Assembly (NCBI GenBank): GCA_032358165.1
Contig: JAALGY010000015.1
Span: 868,001-932,000, forward strand
DNA: 64,000 nucleotides
Reading direction: 5' to 3'
Origin: Diplosphaera chodatii
Lineage: Eukaryota; Chlorophyta; Trebouxiophyceae; Prasiolales; Stichococcaceae
In this document: piece after piece, positions 37,964 through 48,907 of the stretch
Layout: each line of letters opens with the position of its first letter
How positions within the stretch are numbered: position 1 is the first letter of the stretch
Notes under the pieces: generated by a model
Told to the model about the DNA's origin: nothing
The model's input: only the letters and a program-made list of their open reading frames with translations
The model's database searches: none
Position numbers and translations under genes: made by a program

Positions 37964-38620
37964 CTTCGTGCTATTGCAGCGGAAGGCGTGCAGCCACAGC
38001 CTCAAGACAGCTACGTGCAGCAGCAAATCTTGACACAAAGACCTTCAATGCCTTCACTGTGTACTACACACAGTGTTTGTAGCACCCGGAGCAATGGAGG
38101 GCAGCGGGGTACGAGGAGCCTGGAAGCTTTCAGCAGGGCGTTCACCTTTACGTCATCAGCTAAGTGACATTGTCCACACTGGGCTGGTGTGCTACCAATT
38201 CGCGCGCTGCTCTGCCTGCTTGTAAGTCTACACGTCCTGATTGCTTGTGTCACGTATGTCATGCAGCTGTCGTCTCTCACACCACACCTGATGGCATGCA
38301 CTCTCAGAGCACGGGTGTGCGCTCAATGTGCCATGATCAAGCAGGCCCCTTCCAGCAAAGCTCTCTTCTGCCATGGGATCCCAGCGCATCATATACACAA
38401 AGCTTGTTTGCACAACTTTTGAAATAAGGTAGTGGTGCCGTCGGAGCATGATCTACAAGGTAATGGCATCTGGGCTGCACCGGCTGCACTGGGCTGCATG
38501 CACTGACTGTGTCTGTCAAGGCCGAATCGGGATGCATGTCCGTACTTACAGTCACATGGCAGCTCCGTCAAGGCAGATTCTTTCTCATACACCTTCTGCA
38601 CGATGCAGAAGCAGCCAGCT
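37964..38620. other. Divergent promoter region, RTF2 / GT64
   Basis: Head-to-head gap of 657 bases. Open frames on both strands lack recognisable domains. No distinct regulatory motif is seen. Confidence 0.4.
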
Positions 38621-40135
38621 ATGCGCTTACGGCACAAGCGGGCATGGCACCGGCTATCTGCAGTGCTGCCTGCCAATGCCATCCTCCGTGCTGCCATCCT
38701 GTTGGTGACCGGTGAGTCCCAGCACGCTGCTTTTGAATCGTGATTGCGTGCATTTTTGACAGCACCACTCCCGAAGCTGCGCAATGTTCCCGTGCAGGGG
38801 CTGCTGTTTTCAGCTGTACAGTAGTGTTTGGTTTCATTCTGCATATGCACATCAGGTGGTACTTTGTCAACGCGCTGGCAGGTGCGTGTTGCAATATGTT
38901 CGTCACTCAAAAGATCAGGCGCGAGATCTCTGTGTGTCAGTGATGCAAGCCAGGCAACCTGATTGTGCAGATCCGTCCCCAGTTCCCATTGACGGTCAGC
39001 TTGCCAGTTTTACGCTATTGGTGCTGACGTATTCAGAGCGGCTGCCGCTGCTGTACAACTTTATTCGGCACTACTCACAGTGTGCCTCTGTGTCGGAGAT
39101 TCTGATTATTTGGAATATGGGCGAGGTGCTTGTCATACATGCTGGTCGCATTGGGTACATCTGCATCAGAGGCTTACTGTCGCACTGTGATGTTGCTGGT
39201 GTGGCAAATAGGGTGAGGTCATCACAGCTGTCGGTCCCCTCCATGTGTAGGCACCCGACCCGAGCAGCTTTAGGTCTCGAGTACCTGTACGTGTCCGTGT
39301 GGAGGCCCGCAACTCGCTCAACAACCGCTTTGAGCCGGATACAGACATCCGCACACAGGCAGTGCTCTCCCTGGACGATGACATCTTCATGCCCTGCTCT
39401 GACATAGGTGCGCTGCATGAACTACTGCTGCACTGATAGATGGCATGGACAACAACCTGTCGTTTCCAGTCCAGACATAACCTGACCTGAGTGGTGGTAC
39501 GATTGCACATCTTTTACAGAGCATGGTTTTGCTCAGTGGAGGCGATATCCACAAGCCCTTGTGGGGTTTCATCCCCGGCTAGCTGAGGGTATCCCACTGC
39601 AGTACACGCCTGAGCATAACGCTGTGACCAGGAACCGGTACAATATCATTCTGACGGGATCAGCGTTTCTGGACCATGAGTTGTATTTCCCAATGTACCA
39701 ACAGGAAGCAGCAGACACCGCACTTGTAGATGAGCTATTCAACTGCGAAGACATCTTGATGAACTTTGTTGTAGCAAATGCCACACGCAGCAGCCCAGCC
39801 ATACTGTTCGTGCGGCCGCAGCTACGGATAGATGTATCCTTTACATCAGGTAGGTCAGTGCGCCACCATGTGCATTTGACATGCTACTGCCACTCTTGAT
39901 GATTGCCATACGACTGTCTGCATCACAGCAGGGCTTTCATCGCCATCAGTGTATCGCAGGAGTACCGCGCCTCAGCGGCAGGTCCAGCCGGCACCGAAGC
40001 AAGCGCGACATCTGCCTCCAGCAGTATTCACAAAGCTTTGAGGATACCATCCTGCAAGTGCACAAGCCTGAGTGGGGTGCACGTGGAAAGCCCCGCTGTG
40101 GGCTCGCACGCCTCGTGGGGTGTTTGTTCACGTAG
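38621..40135 (+). CDS. Exostosin-type glycosyltransferase (GT64 family), type II membrane protein
   Basis: Golgi-type glycosyltransferase related to the C-terminal domain of EXT/EXTL proteins and plant GT64 enzymes. Start ATG 38621. A basic N terminus (MRLRHKRAWHRL) is followed by a membrane anchor (SAVLPANAILRAAILLVT), and a phase-1 splice leads to DPSPVPIDGQLASFTLLVLT then YSERLPLLYNFIRHYS and ILIIWNM. Next: ARNSLNNRFEPDTDIRTQAV, then LSLDDDIFMPC with the metal/nucleotide-sugar DxD motif. Then WRRYPQALVGFHPR, YNIILTGSAFLDHELYF, LFNCEDILMNFVVANATRSS and a C-terminal exon (SGRSSRHRSKRDICLQQYSQ). The NCEDI.MNF block and C-terminal basic/aromatic segment are characteristic of GT64. The length is near that of a single GT64 domain, shorter than bifunctional EXT proteins. 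The acceptor sugar cannot be inferred. Confidence 0.9.
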
Positions 40136-40181
40136 GTAGCCGTTCGACGCTAGCAAATTGAATCGAATCAGAATCGTAAAC

Positions 40182-42618
40182 ATGTCGGCTATCCGGAGCC
40201 GTAAGAAGGATCTCCCTGAAGGATCTTGGACTGTTCAGACGATGACTAAGCTTCATGTAGAGTGCATCTCCGCCCGCTGTTCCGATGGCACAAACCGCTT
40301 ATGACTGATTGATCTGAAGAGGTTGCAGCAGTTACTTTCTTCTTGGCACCAGCTTTCCAGATTCCAATGCTGTTGAGACCTCTGATAGGGCCCTCAACAC
40401 GGTTGTCACAGGTGGCTCCTGCCGCGGTGCACAGTCTCTTCAGTTCATTGCACCGACGGTCATCTCATCCGACACTAGAAAGCGACATCACAAGCCAGTG
40501 AGTGGCCTGATCAGCATGACAAACTTCACATGAAGCCAGGCATTGACTGTTGACCTTCTATGGCAGGTTGCTTGGCATTCAAGAGGCTGCAGCAAGCAGC
40601 ACCTGAGTACTGTCACATCGTGTTAACACACGCACGATCATGCGCATCTTTGACAAGCTATAAAGCCGGCAGGGTTGTCCGTGATCTGACACCGCTGGAT
40701 CTGCGGTCTACGCCGTGCAGCAGCAGCGTTCACAGGCTTGACCTAGCACGGTCAAAGCTTGCAGGTCAGGTGCATGGGCGGCAGCGGATTCAGGAGGTCA
40801 TTCGCAGCGTTTCCAAAGCAGCGCATCAGCAGGCAATCACTTGCGTGGCGCAGCAGCAGCTGGAGTGTCGACGGACCCACTGTCCGGTGTCAGTGGTAGC
40901 AGCAACCTCAGAATGCCGCAGATAGAGCCCAGGCTGAATGAGAAGGACAAGGCGCTTGTGCGCCTGTTTATGGCGTCATGTTTTCACCGCTGGGAACTGC
41001 TGGAGGGTGGGCGCTTACAGTTATGGCGATGCACGTGAAATGCTTTTGTCGTGCTGGCATCTGCTTGCTCCAAGTACGTCGACTGTTGTGCAGGTTTGGG
41101 AAAGGCCTGCTACACAGTGGGCTGCACCGTGGCAGAAGTGCGGGGTTGTGTCCGCCATCTGATTGTGTGAGCACATGCTACCTTGCCCAGAGTCCCAGTG
41201 CCCAGAGAGTGGCTGTGTAGTATGGACGAGGCGCTGATGTACACTTCTACTCATGAGTGCAGCATGTCTCTGTCGCGTAGACTATGTGCGCCTGCAAAGC
41301 TGCAGGGTGGCAGGCTATGGGCCCTGCCTGGCGGCGACCCTCCACCTGTTCAAAGCCAAGGTGGGCGCTCGCTCATTGTTAGCATTTGTGCATCGACATG
41401 CCAGCAGGCTTGAGCTGCTGAACAAGGACCAGCGCAGGTTGTTTAATGCTCACAGCAGATGTAAAGATGTGGATGTGCGACCAAAAACCTGACGATGTTT
41501 CTACTCTTAGTATGCCACCCGCAGCGATTGCATGCTGTTCTGCAGCTGTTGCCAGAGGAGACGCCGGGCAAGGTAGGTGGCCCGCCGGGCGACGCCTTTG
41601 AGGTGGTGTACGAGCGGGTGACGGACAAAGTGCGACGCAACATGCACGCTGCCGACCCTGTGCTCGGAGAGTACATCAGGTAGAGGAGACAAAATGGCGC
41701 TGCTCGAGATTCCTCAACTGCGTGTGTGCGCTTTGCAGGCAGGATCCCGGTGTCTGCCCCACACACTGTGCCGCCTCACAACTTGCAGGATGCACTTGTA
41801 TGGCGACATCTACAGCTCGCCAGGGATCAGCATGCGGCAGAAGCAGCTGCTTATGGCGGCGTTCCTGGCGCAGGCAAACATGCACGATCAGCTGTTTGGC
41901 CATCTCATAGCGGTAGGACTATTGGTGTAAAGCCATGGTAGGCATTCAACTGTCGCATGTTGCATACTGCAGCATGGGTGCATCGTTGGCTGTGTACACA
42001 TGTTCCGCCAGATGACGCGCAGGCATTTCGCTTTGGGGTCCAAGATCCAGAGGCACTCAAGGCCATCGACATGGCATTCGAGCTTGCGCCTGCGCCGTCA
42101 TCAGAGGTCTACAAGGGCGCCATGAAAACACTCACTCTGGTATTTGCTTGAACATGGCATGTGTTCCACCCGTACACCGGTGCTGCGGAGGCTTTACAAC
42201 TGTGACGCAGGACTGTCGTGTCGCGGACGTTTAAAAGGATCCATGTCGGGGTAGCGGCAGACACATCCCTCTTGAAGGTCAGCCATCCCACATCTGCGTA
42301 TACCTCTGGTCCGCAGGCGATCAGGAAGCATCAGCGCAGCATCAGCAAGGGCGAGGTGCCCATCGAGCCGCAAGTGCACATCCCAGATCCCAGCTCTGTC
42401 AGGTGCAGCTAACAGTGCATTGCTATCTTGCTCTGCAATCCAGAAGCAGCCGTATGTGCCTGTCAGCCAACCAGGCGTCAACAGAACATGCAGTGCCAGC
42501 TTTGATGTGTGTATTGGTGCCGTGCAGGATACCGCCGCTTCCACCACTCTTCAACAGCTCAGATGATGGGGCACTGCAGCGTAGAGACAGTGGCAGCAGT
42601 GATAGCACCGAACTCTGA
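40182..42618 (+). CDS. Carboxymuconolactone decarboxylase (AhpD)-like domain protein
   Basis: Contains a carboxymuconolactone-decarboxylase/AhpD-like helical domain of unknown function in algae. The domain is spread over exons from about 41520: RLHAVLQLLPEETPGK, VGGPPGDAFEVVYERVTDKV, NMHAADPVLGEYI, HLYGDIYSSPGISMRQKQLL then MAAFLAQANMHDQLFGHLIA, FRFGVQDPEALKAIDMAFEL and YKGAMKTLTLVF. The C terminus ends IPPLPPLFNSSDDGALQRRD, stop TGA at 42616-42618. No CxxC pair typical of AhpD peroxidases is visible in the core helix, so redox activity is doubtful. The 5' half is uncertain. A short first exon (40182-40200, MSAIRS) with a good GTAAGA donor joins in phase to CLAFKRLQQAAPEY at 40567. Alternatively, translation starts at ATG 40560. 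Exons between 40900 and 41500 are tentative. Confidence 0.6.
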
Positions 42619-43095
42619 GCCCGGCGCTTGGCACGGCATTGCTCCTATGGTTTCATGTTGAGAATTGGGGAAGTATGCATATTGCTCTGGTGGCTGTCCT
42701 GCTGCCGACTGCCTTGAGCTAAAAATGACGGCCGAGGAAACAGTCATGTGCCCTGTGCAGTTGGCCTGCACGGTTTTCGGCCTCCACTGTCGTCTACAGG
42801 AGTTCGTCCTGTTAGACCTGATGTATGCCCTCATAGCGCCTGCTGAGCGGCTGCAGACCATGCTCATACAACCTCTCGTTTGAACATAGCTTTACTGCCC
42901 CACAACATCTGGCCATGTCCAACAAGCAGGCTGCCATGCTACAGGCATGTGCTCAGAGTATGCTTCCATAAGCTATGCTGCTGCAGGCATGAGCCATCAG
43001 GCAAGAGCCACAGAAAAGAAAACAGCATCTGAGCAACACTGAGTCATAGGTACAGAATGGCATGGGCGCACGATGCACACCAATAACTAGCCGCT
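42619..43095. other. Convergent 3' regions, CMD-like gene / RGP1
   Basis: Tail-to-tail gap of 477 bases. A 72-codon plus-strand frame (42665-42883) has no recognisable domain and is best read as 3' UTR. Confidence 0.4.
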
Positions 43096-45883
43096 TCAGG
43101 CGGGGCTACCAGGTGGCTGCACTGTCAGCGGCAGCGTCCATGTGATTTGCTCGGGGGCTGGCGCTGCACTCCCACCCAGCCGCAGCCCCCAGCCGCTACC
43201 GCTCACCGGCGCTGGCGGCTGCACAACCAGAGAGGAACTTATGCAAGGGCATGGACTCATGACTAGAAGACCGCTCGGTCACATGTGCCCAATGGCACTT
43301 GTTCGGTGCACAGCATCATGCACAAATGGTGCATCTGGCACAGTCTTGCATCGCCATGATCGAGTGTATACCTGAGCAGTGAAGCAGAAGCGCAGCAGCC
43401 ACTGAAGCCGCACAGCCGGTGTGGCAAATGTTGGCGGCGCATTGAGCGGCATGCTAAATTGGAAATGCGTCATCATCGTATCCTGTGTTAGCTCGCTCCA
43501 CTCGTCCCAAACCTAGATGTATGTGAAGACAGGGATGTGGTATTCTGAGCGTGATGACAACATGCAGTGGCACGCAAGCAGATGCTCTTGCAGCGCAGGC
43601 AGAATGCACCGCACAATTGCACCAGAACCACAATCATGTTGGCAATGCACTATGCTGGCCTTGCGGATAACACCGCTGCCTGGCCGCTGGACTGGCCGCC
43701 ACCGCTCCGACACAACTTCCTCAGTCTCTAGCAACACCAGCACCTGCATACATGGTCACTGGCTTCAGACGAAGGCTCTCGGACCCGGACAGGTTTCACG
43801 AGCTGTTGAAGCACAAATGCATAAAGCACAACACTGCAGCATGCAGCAAGTGCCAAGCTCGCATCACAGCATGCAGTGCAAGGTTGCAGCTCACACCTCG
43901 GTGCAGCAGGGGGCTGCACCGCTCGCCGACGCCTCCCGCCCCGCTTGAAAGTCGAGCGTGCAAGCGAGCAGCGCCCCCCGCTGGAGCAAGCCCTCTGGCT
44001 GCTGATGGACAGCCAGCCTGACAAGCGGCGCATCGCCCATCCTGCAGCGCATGGTTGGTGACAACTATGAATCGTCGCCTCTCAAGACACCTTCCTCGGT
44101 GATGACCGACTGGCGCAGCAAGGATGCAAGCGCGAGCTTGCTTCACACATCAGTGCACCTGAGGTTGTAGGTGCGAAGCAGAGGTGGCGGTTCTCTGCCA
44201 AGCACAGGCGTGTCGGCCATTGATACCCGCCTTGTGCTTGAATTGCCGCTGGGTTCGTGCCTGCTGCCTGCACATGGCATCCAGCATGTCATGCACTGAA
44301 CAATTTTCATATAGTCACGTCGATGCACAGACCATGTTGTCTGAGGAGGCGCCTGCAGGTGTGCCGCCCCAGGTGACACCTTTGAGCATGCCGTCCAGCA
44401 TCGCCGGCTGTGAGGCTGCATGCATGAGCTGTGCGGCACCACCCGGTGACGCTGCCTGGTCTGCAATGTCGTCTGGAGATGCTGCCTGCACAGTAGGTCC
44501 AAGTCGCTCAATCATCACTGGCCAAGACTGTGAAGGAAGCAAAATGCAAACGACCCTCATCCCGGCCCCACCTTGATCTCCACTGTCAGTTGACTGCTCG
44601 GCACATTGTACTGAAGTGTGGCTGGCGAGTGCTGGTCAACAGCCGTTGCTGCACTGCTGACACTGCCTTGCTTGTCTGTTGGGTGCACCTGCATAGCACC
44701 AACAGCTCCAATGGCATCGCCCTGCTTGACGCTGATGTCCTGACCCCGTCTGGCAAACCACAGCATCAGGTGCAATGCATCAGGCTCAAATGCACCAGCG
44801 GCTACACCTTCAATGAAACACGGGCTGTGCACTGCTGCAGTGGCATCTGTCCTTTCGGAGGCAACCTCTGCGCCTCTGTACCGGGAAGCCGCCCATTGGC
44901 CTGTGGCGCACATTTGTAATCAAACCTCGGTGGATGCATGAGAAGCCCATGATGGTTGCCCTTCCCTGAAAGCAACAGGTGTGCCTGAGAGTGATGCCAT
45001 CGCTGTGTACTGGTCATAGCTTGGCCGCACAACCCTACCTGCACACTGTCTGAACCCACAGACGATCCACTGGGATGCCGCTGGTGGCGGGGCATCACTG
45101 CTGCAATGGCAAAGCGTGCGTGCGCTTCCAGCTGGTAGCTGTACATGACCGCTGTTCCCTTGAAGCTTGGCGGCAGTACATCTGGCAATTGTAGCCTGTT
45201 GCAGGAAGATAAAGTGCTGATATCATGTGACTGCCCTTCTTCTGGCAGCAACAACAGCAGCACAGTGTATACTGACCTGACTGCAAAACGCTGGGAGAAG
45301 CCAGGCGTAAGCAGCGCGTGCTGCAGCACTGGGCGTGAGTGCACATGAAACATGTGCCGAAGCAGGTGCCGTCTCTGCAGTCAGCAATTGAACACTCTTG
45401 GTACCGCATCGCAAGCATGGCAGTGTGTATCCTGTTCTCCTAGTCCTAGTCTCGTTTGGCATGCGTGCACTGCCCATTGTGCCTGCTTTGCATAGGTCCA
45501 ACGATCAGGGTGTGCTCACCTGTCGTGCCGCAACAGGCACGTCGGCTGCATAGCCGGCAGCAACCCAGCTGCTGTCAACACGCTCCGATCCCACAGCCTC
45601 AACCCACACAGACGCCAGCTGCACCCCAGTCCCTGAGGCCACCTGCCGCGCTGGCCGGCATGCCACCTGCGGGCGTGCAAGTTGCACACGATGACTTGAC
45701 GACCGCGGCAGCAATGCATAATTGCATAGGATGTGTGTCACGCAATTACAGAGTTATAGCGGTGCTGCACTGGTGCTCCTGAAGCAAAAATGCTGTGACG
45801 GGTTTTGCCTCAAGTGTAGCTGTGACGGTGTCGCCTGGGAAGTAGCTTTGTTGCTGAGGCAGCAGCCTTAATACAAGAGTCAT
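43096..45883 (-). CDS. RGP1: RGP1-like subunit of the Ric1-Rgp1 Rab GEF
   Basis: With Ric1, Rgp1 forms the guanine-nucleotide exchange factor for Rab6/Ypt6 at the Golgi. Start proposed at ATG 45883 (MTLVLRLLPQQQSYFPGDTV). Later exons: RVQLARPQVA-like segment with ASVWVEAVGSERVDSSWVAA (about 45530-45700), LPDVLPPSFKGTAVMYSYQL then EAHARFAIAAVMP (the arrestin-like Rgp1 core, about 45080-45190), ALHLMLWFARRG, PVLGREPPPLLRTYNLR (about 44165-44210), VLVLLETEEVVSERWRPVQR (about 43670-43745), MTHFQFSMPLNAPPTFATPA then VRLQWLLRFCFTAQ, and QITWTLPLTVQPPGSPA at the C terminus. Stop TGA at 43096-43098. The order and spacing of blocks match Rgp1. Not all exon borders were fixed, and the join between the first two exons is uncertain. 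Confidence 0.8.
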
Positions 45884-46507
45884 GTGTGATCTGTGCCGCT
45901 GTTTGGCTGGCGGACATGCGGCCAGTAATCAAATTATGCGGCCAGCTGAAACTTTACCAACCGTCATTTTGACAATCCACTGAGCGTATCAAGATCTTCT
46001 TCCATCCACACGTGTGCCAGTCTTCACAAAGAGTGCTGCTCACAAGGTGAAATCACATCTCGCATGTGCATCTGCAGTCGAGGTGTGCAATAATGCTGAC
46101 CAGAAGGAACAGCTCATCGATTCAGTGATCGGGTAAGATGTATTGTGTACATTGAAGGTGATGCAACGGTAAATGAAGGTGGCGAATCTTGGGCCGGTGT
46201 CTTGGTGCACTCCGAGATTAGAGATCGGCATGCAAGCGTCCAAACGCTGCAGTTTATCCATTCATTGTTTGCTTGCATGCTGACATACAGCTGGTCCAGA
46301 TCCGAAAGGCTGTGCAGCAGTGCATGTATTGCTTCGCTGCATAGCGTTCAGAGCCATGCCCGCCGCCGGTGTTGCGCTGGCCAACGCAGCTTGAGCCGAA
46401 GCAGCTGTCCAACGTTGATCACTGATTGGGGTGGCATTCTCAGGACATCACAGGTCTTCTTCCTACGACGTGCACGGCTTGTAGCTCTGGACAACAGGTC
46501 AGCAGGC
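45884..46507. other. Divergent region, RGP1 / TRMT10, with a short direct repeat
   Basis: Head-to-head gap of 624 bases. At about 45914-45943 a 10-bp unit ATGCGGCCAG occurs twice in direct orientation, separated by 10 AT-rich bases, with further GGCTGG/CCAGC inverted similarity around it. The plus frame is open upstream of the TRMT10 ATG but lacks its own ATG. Confidence 0.45.
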
Positions 46508-48671
46508 ATGGTCAGCACAGACACTGCGCTGGCGGCTGCGGATGGCTCAATGCCGCAGCCAAATCAGGGCAGTGGCCATCCTGTTGCAGACAGCAGGCTG
46601 GTTGAAAGCACAGCAGCAAAGTCGGCCGCAAACGAGGCTACAGCGGTGACTGCAGATGGTGGCGCCGCTGTAGCCGCAGGCAATCGAACTCCGGGCACCG
46701 TTCCTCCCGAACTCCAACGTCAGGATGCCAGCGCAGCATCAGCGGGCAACGAGGCCGCACCTGAATCATCGGCAGTCCACATAGATGCCAATCAGGCGGC
46801 GGTCGACGCCGAAGCTGCCACTGAGGATCAGCCACTGTCCAAAAACCAGCAGAAGAAGTTGCGGAAGCTGCAGAGGTGCCATGGCTGCTGCGTGCAGTGG
46901 CCACTGCTGCGAGCTCACCTAACGAAACATGTCACCTTGGGTGCTGCACCACAACCGGCAGCTATATGCCACATGCGCAGGCGGCAGGAAGTAAAGGCGC
47001 AGCGGAAAGCCGAGGAGAAGGCAAGCCGAGCAGCCGTGCAGGAGGCTCGGCGCGCTGAGGCCCAGGTGCTGCATGACTGAGTCTGCATAGGGATAGATGG
47101 ACCAGCGCCCACTGCACTGTGATCACACAATCGTGCTGCAACAAGTGATCACCGACTTTGTGCATTCTCAGGCTGACGACATGCACAGTCAAGGCTGTCC
47201 ATCTGCGCAGGCACGCAATGCAAGCATGACAGAGGAACAGCGGGCAGCTCACCATGCGGAGAAGCTCGCCCGCCTGGCAGCACGGCGGCAGGAAGCCGCC
47301 GAGAAGAAGGAGCGCCAAAACAAGGTGGGAGTCAGCCATCTCTCTTGTCAGCGCCCTCCCTGCTGGCTTGCCAGGCAGCAGTGGACTTCGGGGTGTGCAG
47401 CCTAGAACAAGGGGCATACCCCTGCAGGCGCTCACTCAGGGGCAGCGCCTGGTCGTGGACCTGGACTTTGAGGGGCTCATGACGGCGGCGGAGGTCAGCA
47501 GCATCTGCAACCAGCTCATGCACAGCTACTCGGCCAACTCTCGGGCCGCAGTGCCATGCCACCTGCACTTCACCAGCGTTGAGGTGCTGCTCGTATGCCC
47601 TCGATGTGTGAACGTGGGTTCGATGGCGCCTGTGAACCATGACGTTCTTGCATGGCCGTGCTACAACTCTTGCCATGCAGTTGGAGGCCATACCATGTAC
47701 ACATGCTGGCACAGAGTGAACAGCAGATGGACATGGGCGCACCGGATCACATGAAGTACATCAACGCATCTCTTGCAGGGTGGCATCAAGCAGCAGATTG
47801 ACCGGCAGCTGTCTGGCTTCGACAAGTGGAAGGTGGGCGCAATGTTCACACGCCTGTATCAAGCTGCTAACTTGGCAAAGGTTAACACGGGATCATGCCC
47901 CGCAGTGGTGGTGAGCCTCCTTTGCTCACAGGTCACCCGCAGCGCCGAATCCTACATGGACCTTTTTCCGGAGGAGCGGCAGCGGCTGGTGTACCTGACG
48001 GCAGATGCAGAGACGGAGCTAGGAGGACTGGATCCCCAGGTGGGAAGTGGCGATCATGCATGGGCAGGAGAGCGCACTTCGAGACCTGCTATGATGAAGG
48101 GTGTACATCACGGCATGGCGCACATGAGCCCTCGATGCGACCCCATTTCCTTTGCGGACTGCAGGACATCTACATCATAGGTGGACTGGTGGACCGAAAC
48201 AGGCACAAGAACATATGCCTGCAGCGGGCTCAAAAACAGGTATGGCGGCTGTGTCTCGGGTGCATACATCAATCTCAAAGCCCTGATGGTGTCAAAGAGT
48301 ACCACAGGCAGGCAGGTAGTGCTGTCCGAGCTGCGTTGTGTTGTGACGGCCCTGCAGGGCATCAGGACGGCACGCCTGCCGATCAGCGGTCGTGTGCAGC
48401 TAACATCATCCACAGTGCTTACTGTCAACCAGGTGGATGTGGACACATTGAACATCAGTATATGAGGTTATCTACGTACCACAGTCCTTTCGATCATGCA
48501 GCATGCGAAGCTGAATACCTGCAGGTTGTGGAGATCATGCTGGTATATCTGGACACATCAGACTGGGCGGCCGCCCTTGGGAAGGTGATACCGGCACGGA
48601 AGCGTGGCGGCTGTGAAGATACACCCGAGGTGGGGGCCGGCGGTGATCCAAAGCGCGCAAAGACGACATGA
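46508..48671 (+). CDS. TRMT10: tRNA (purine-9, N1)-methyltransferase, TRM10/TRMT10 family
   Basis: SPOUT-class methyltransferase modifying position 9 of tRNAs with S-adenosylmethionine. Start ATG 46508 (MVSTDTALAAADGSMPQPNQ) and an Ala-rich acidic leader. Then ATEDQPLSKNQQKKLRKLQR, a Lys/Arg/Glu-rich helical region (VKAQRKAEEKASRAAVQEAR; MTEEQRAAHHAEKLARLAAR), and the SPOUT domain: LVVDLDFEGLMTAAEVSSIC then NQLMHSYSANSRA, GFDKWKVGAMFT, SAESYMDLFPEERQRLVYLT, DIYIIGGLVDRNRHKNICLQ (the AdoMet-site block), TARLPISGRVQLTSSTVLTV then NQ|VVEIMLVYLDTSDWAAALG, and VIPARKRGG with a short tail ending KRAKTT at TGA 48669-48671. The charged N-terminal helix and complete catalytic domain match TRMT10A/Trm10. 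Confidence 0.94.
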
Positions 48672-48907
48672 GTGACACATGACAGTACACCAGAGGCGGT
48701 ATGCTCACCGAGGATGCGTGCTGTGCAACTTTCGTAACTTCAGGAGGCAGACACAGTGTGGGACCAGCGGCACGTGCCTCGGACCAGTTGAACACGTGTG
48801 CCTGCTGAATACACACATCAGCCTATCCCATTGTCACTCCAAATAGACATCGGATGGAGCCGTCTGTTCAGCTAGCATCTGGCACAGATTGCTGAAGCGC
48901 AATAACC

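Noticed and set aside
45914..45943. Spaced direct repeat ATGCGGCCAG considered as a transposon end.
   Set aside because: Only 10-bp units with no paired terminal repeats or target-site duplication. Noted in the intergenic entry only.
46145..46507. N-terminal extension of TRMT10 reading upstream of its ATG.
   Set aside because: The open frame has no ATG before 46508. The conserved part and a normal leader begin at 46508.
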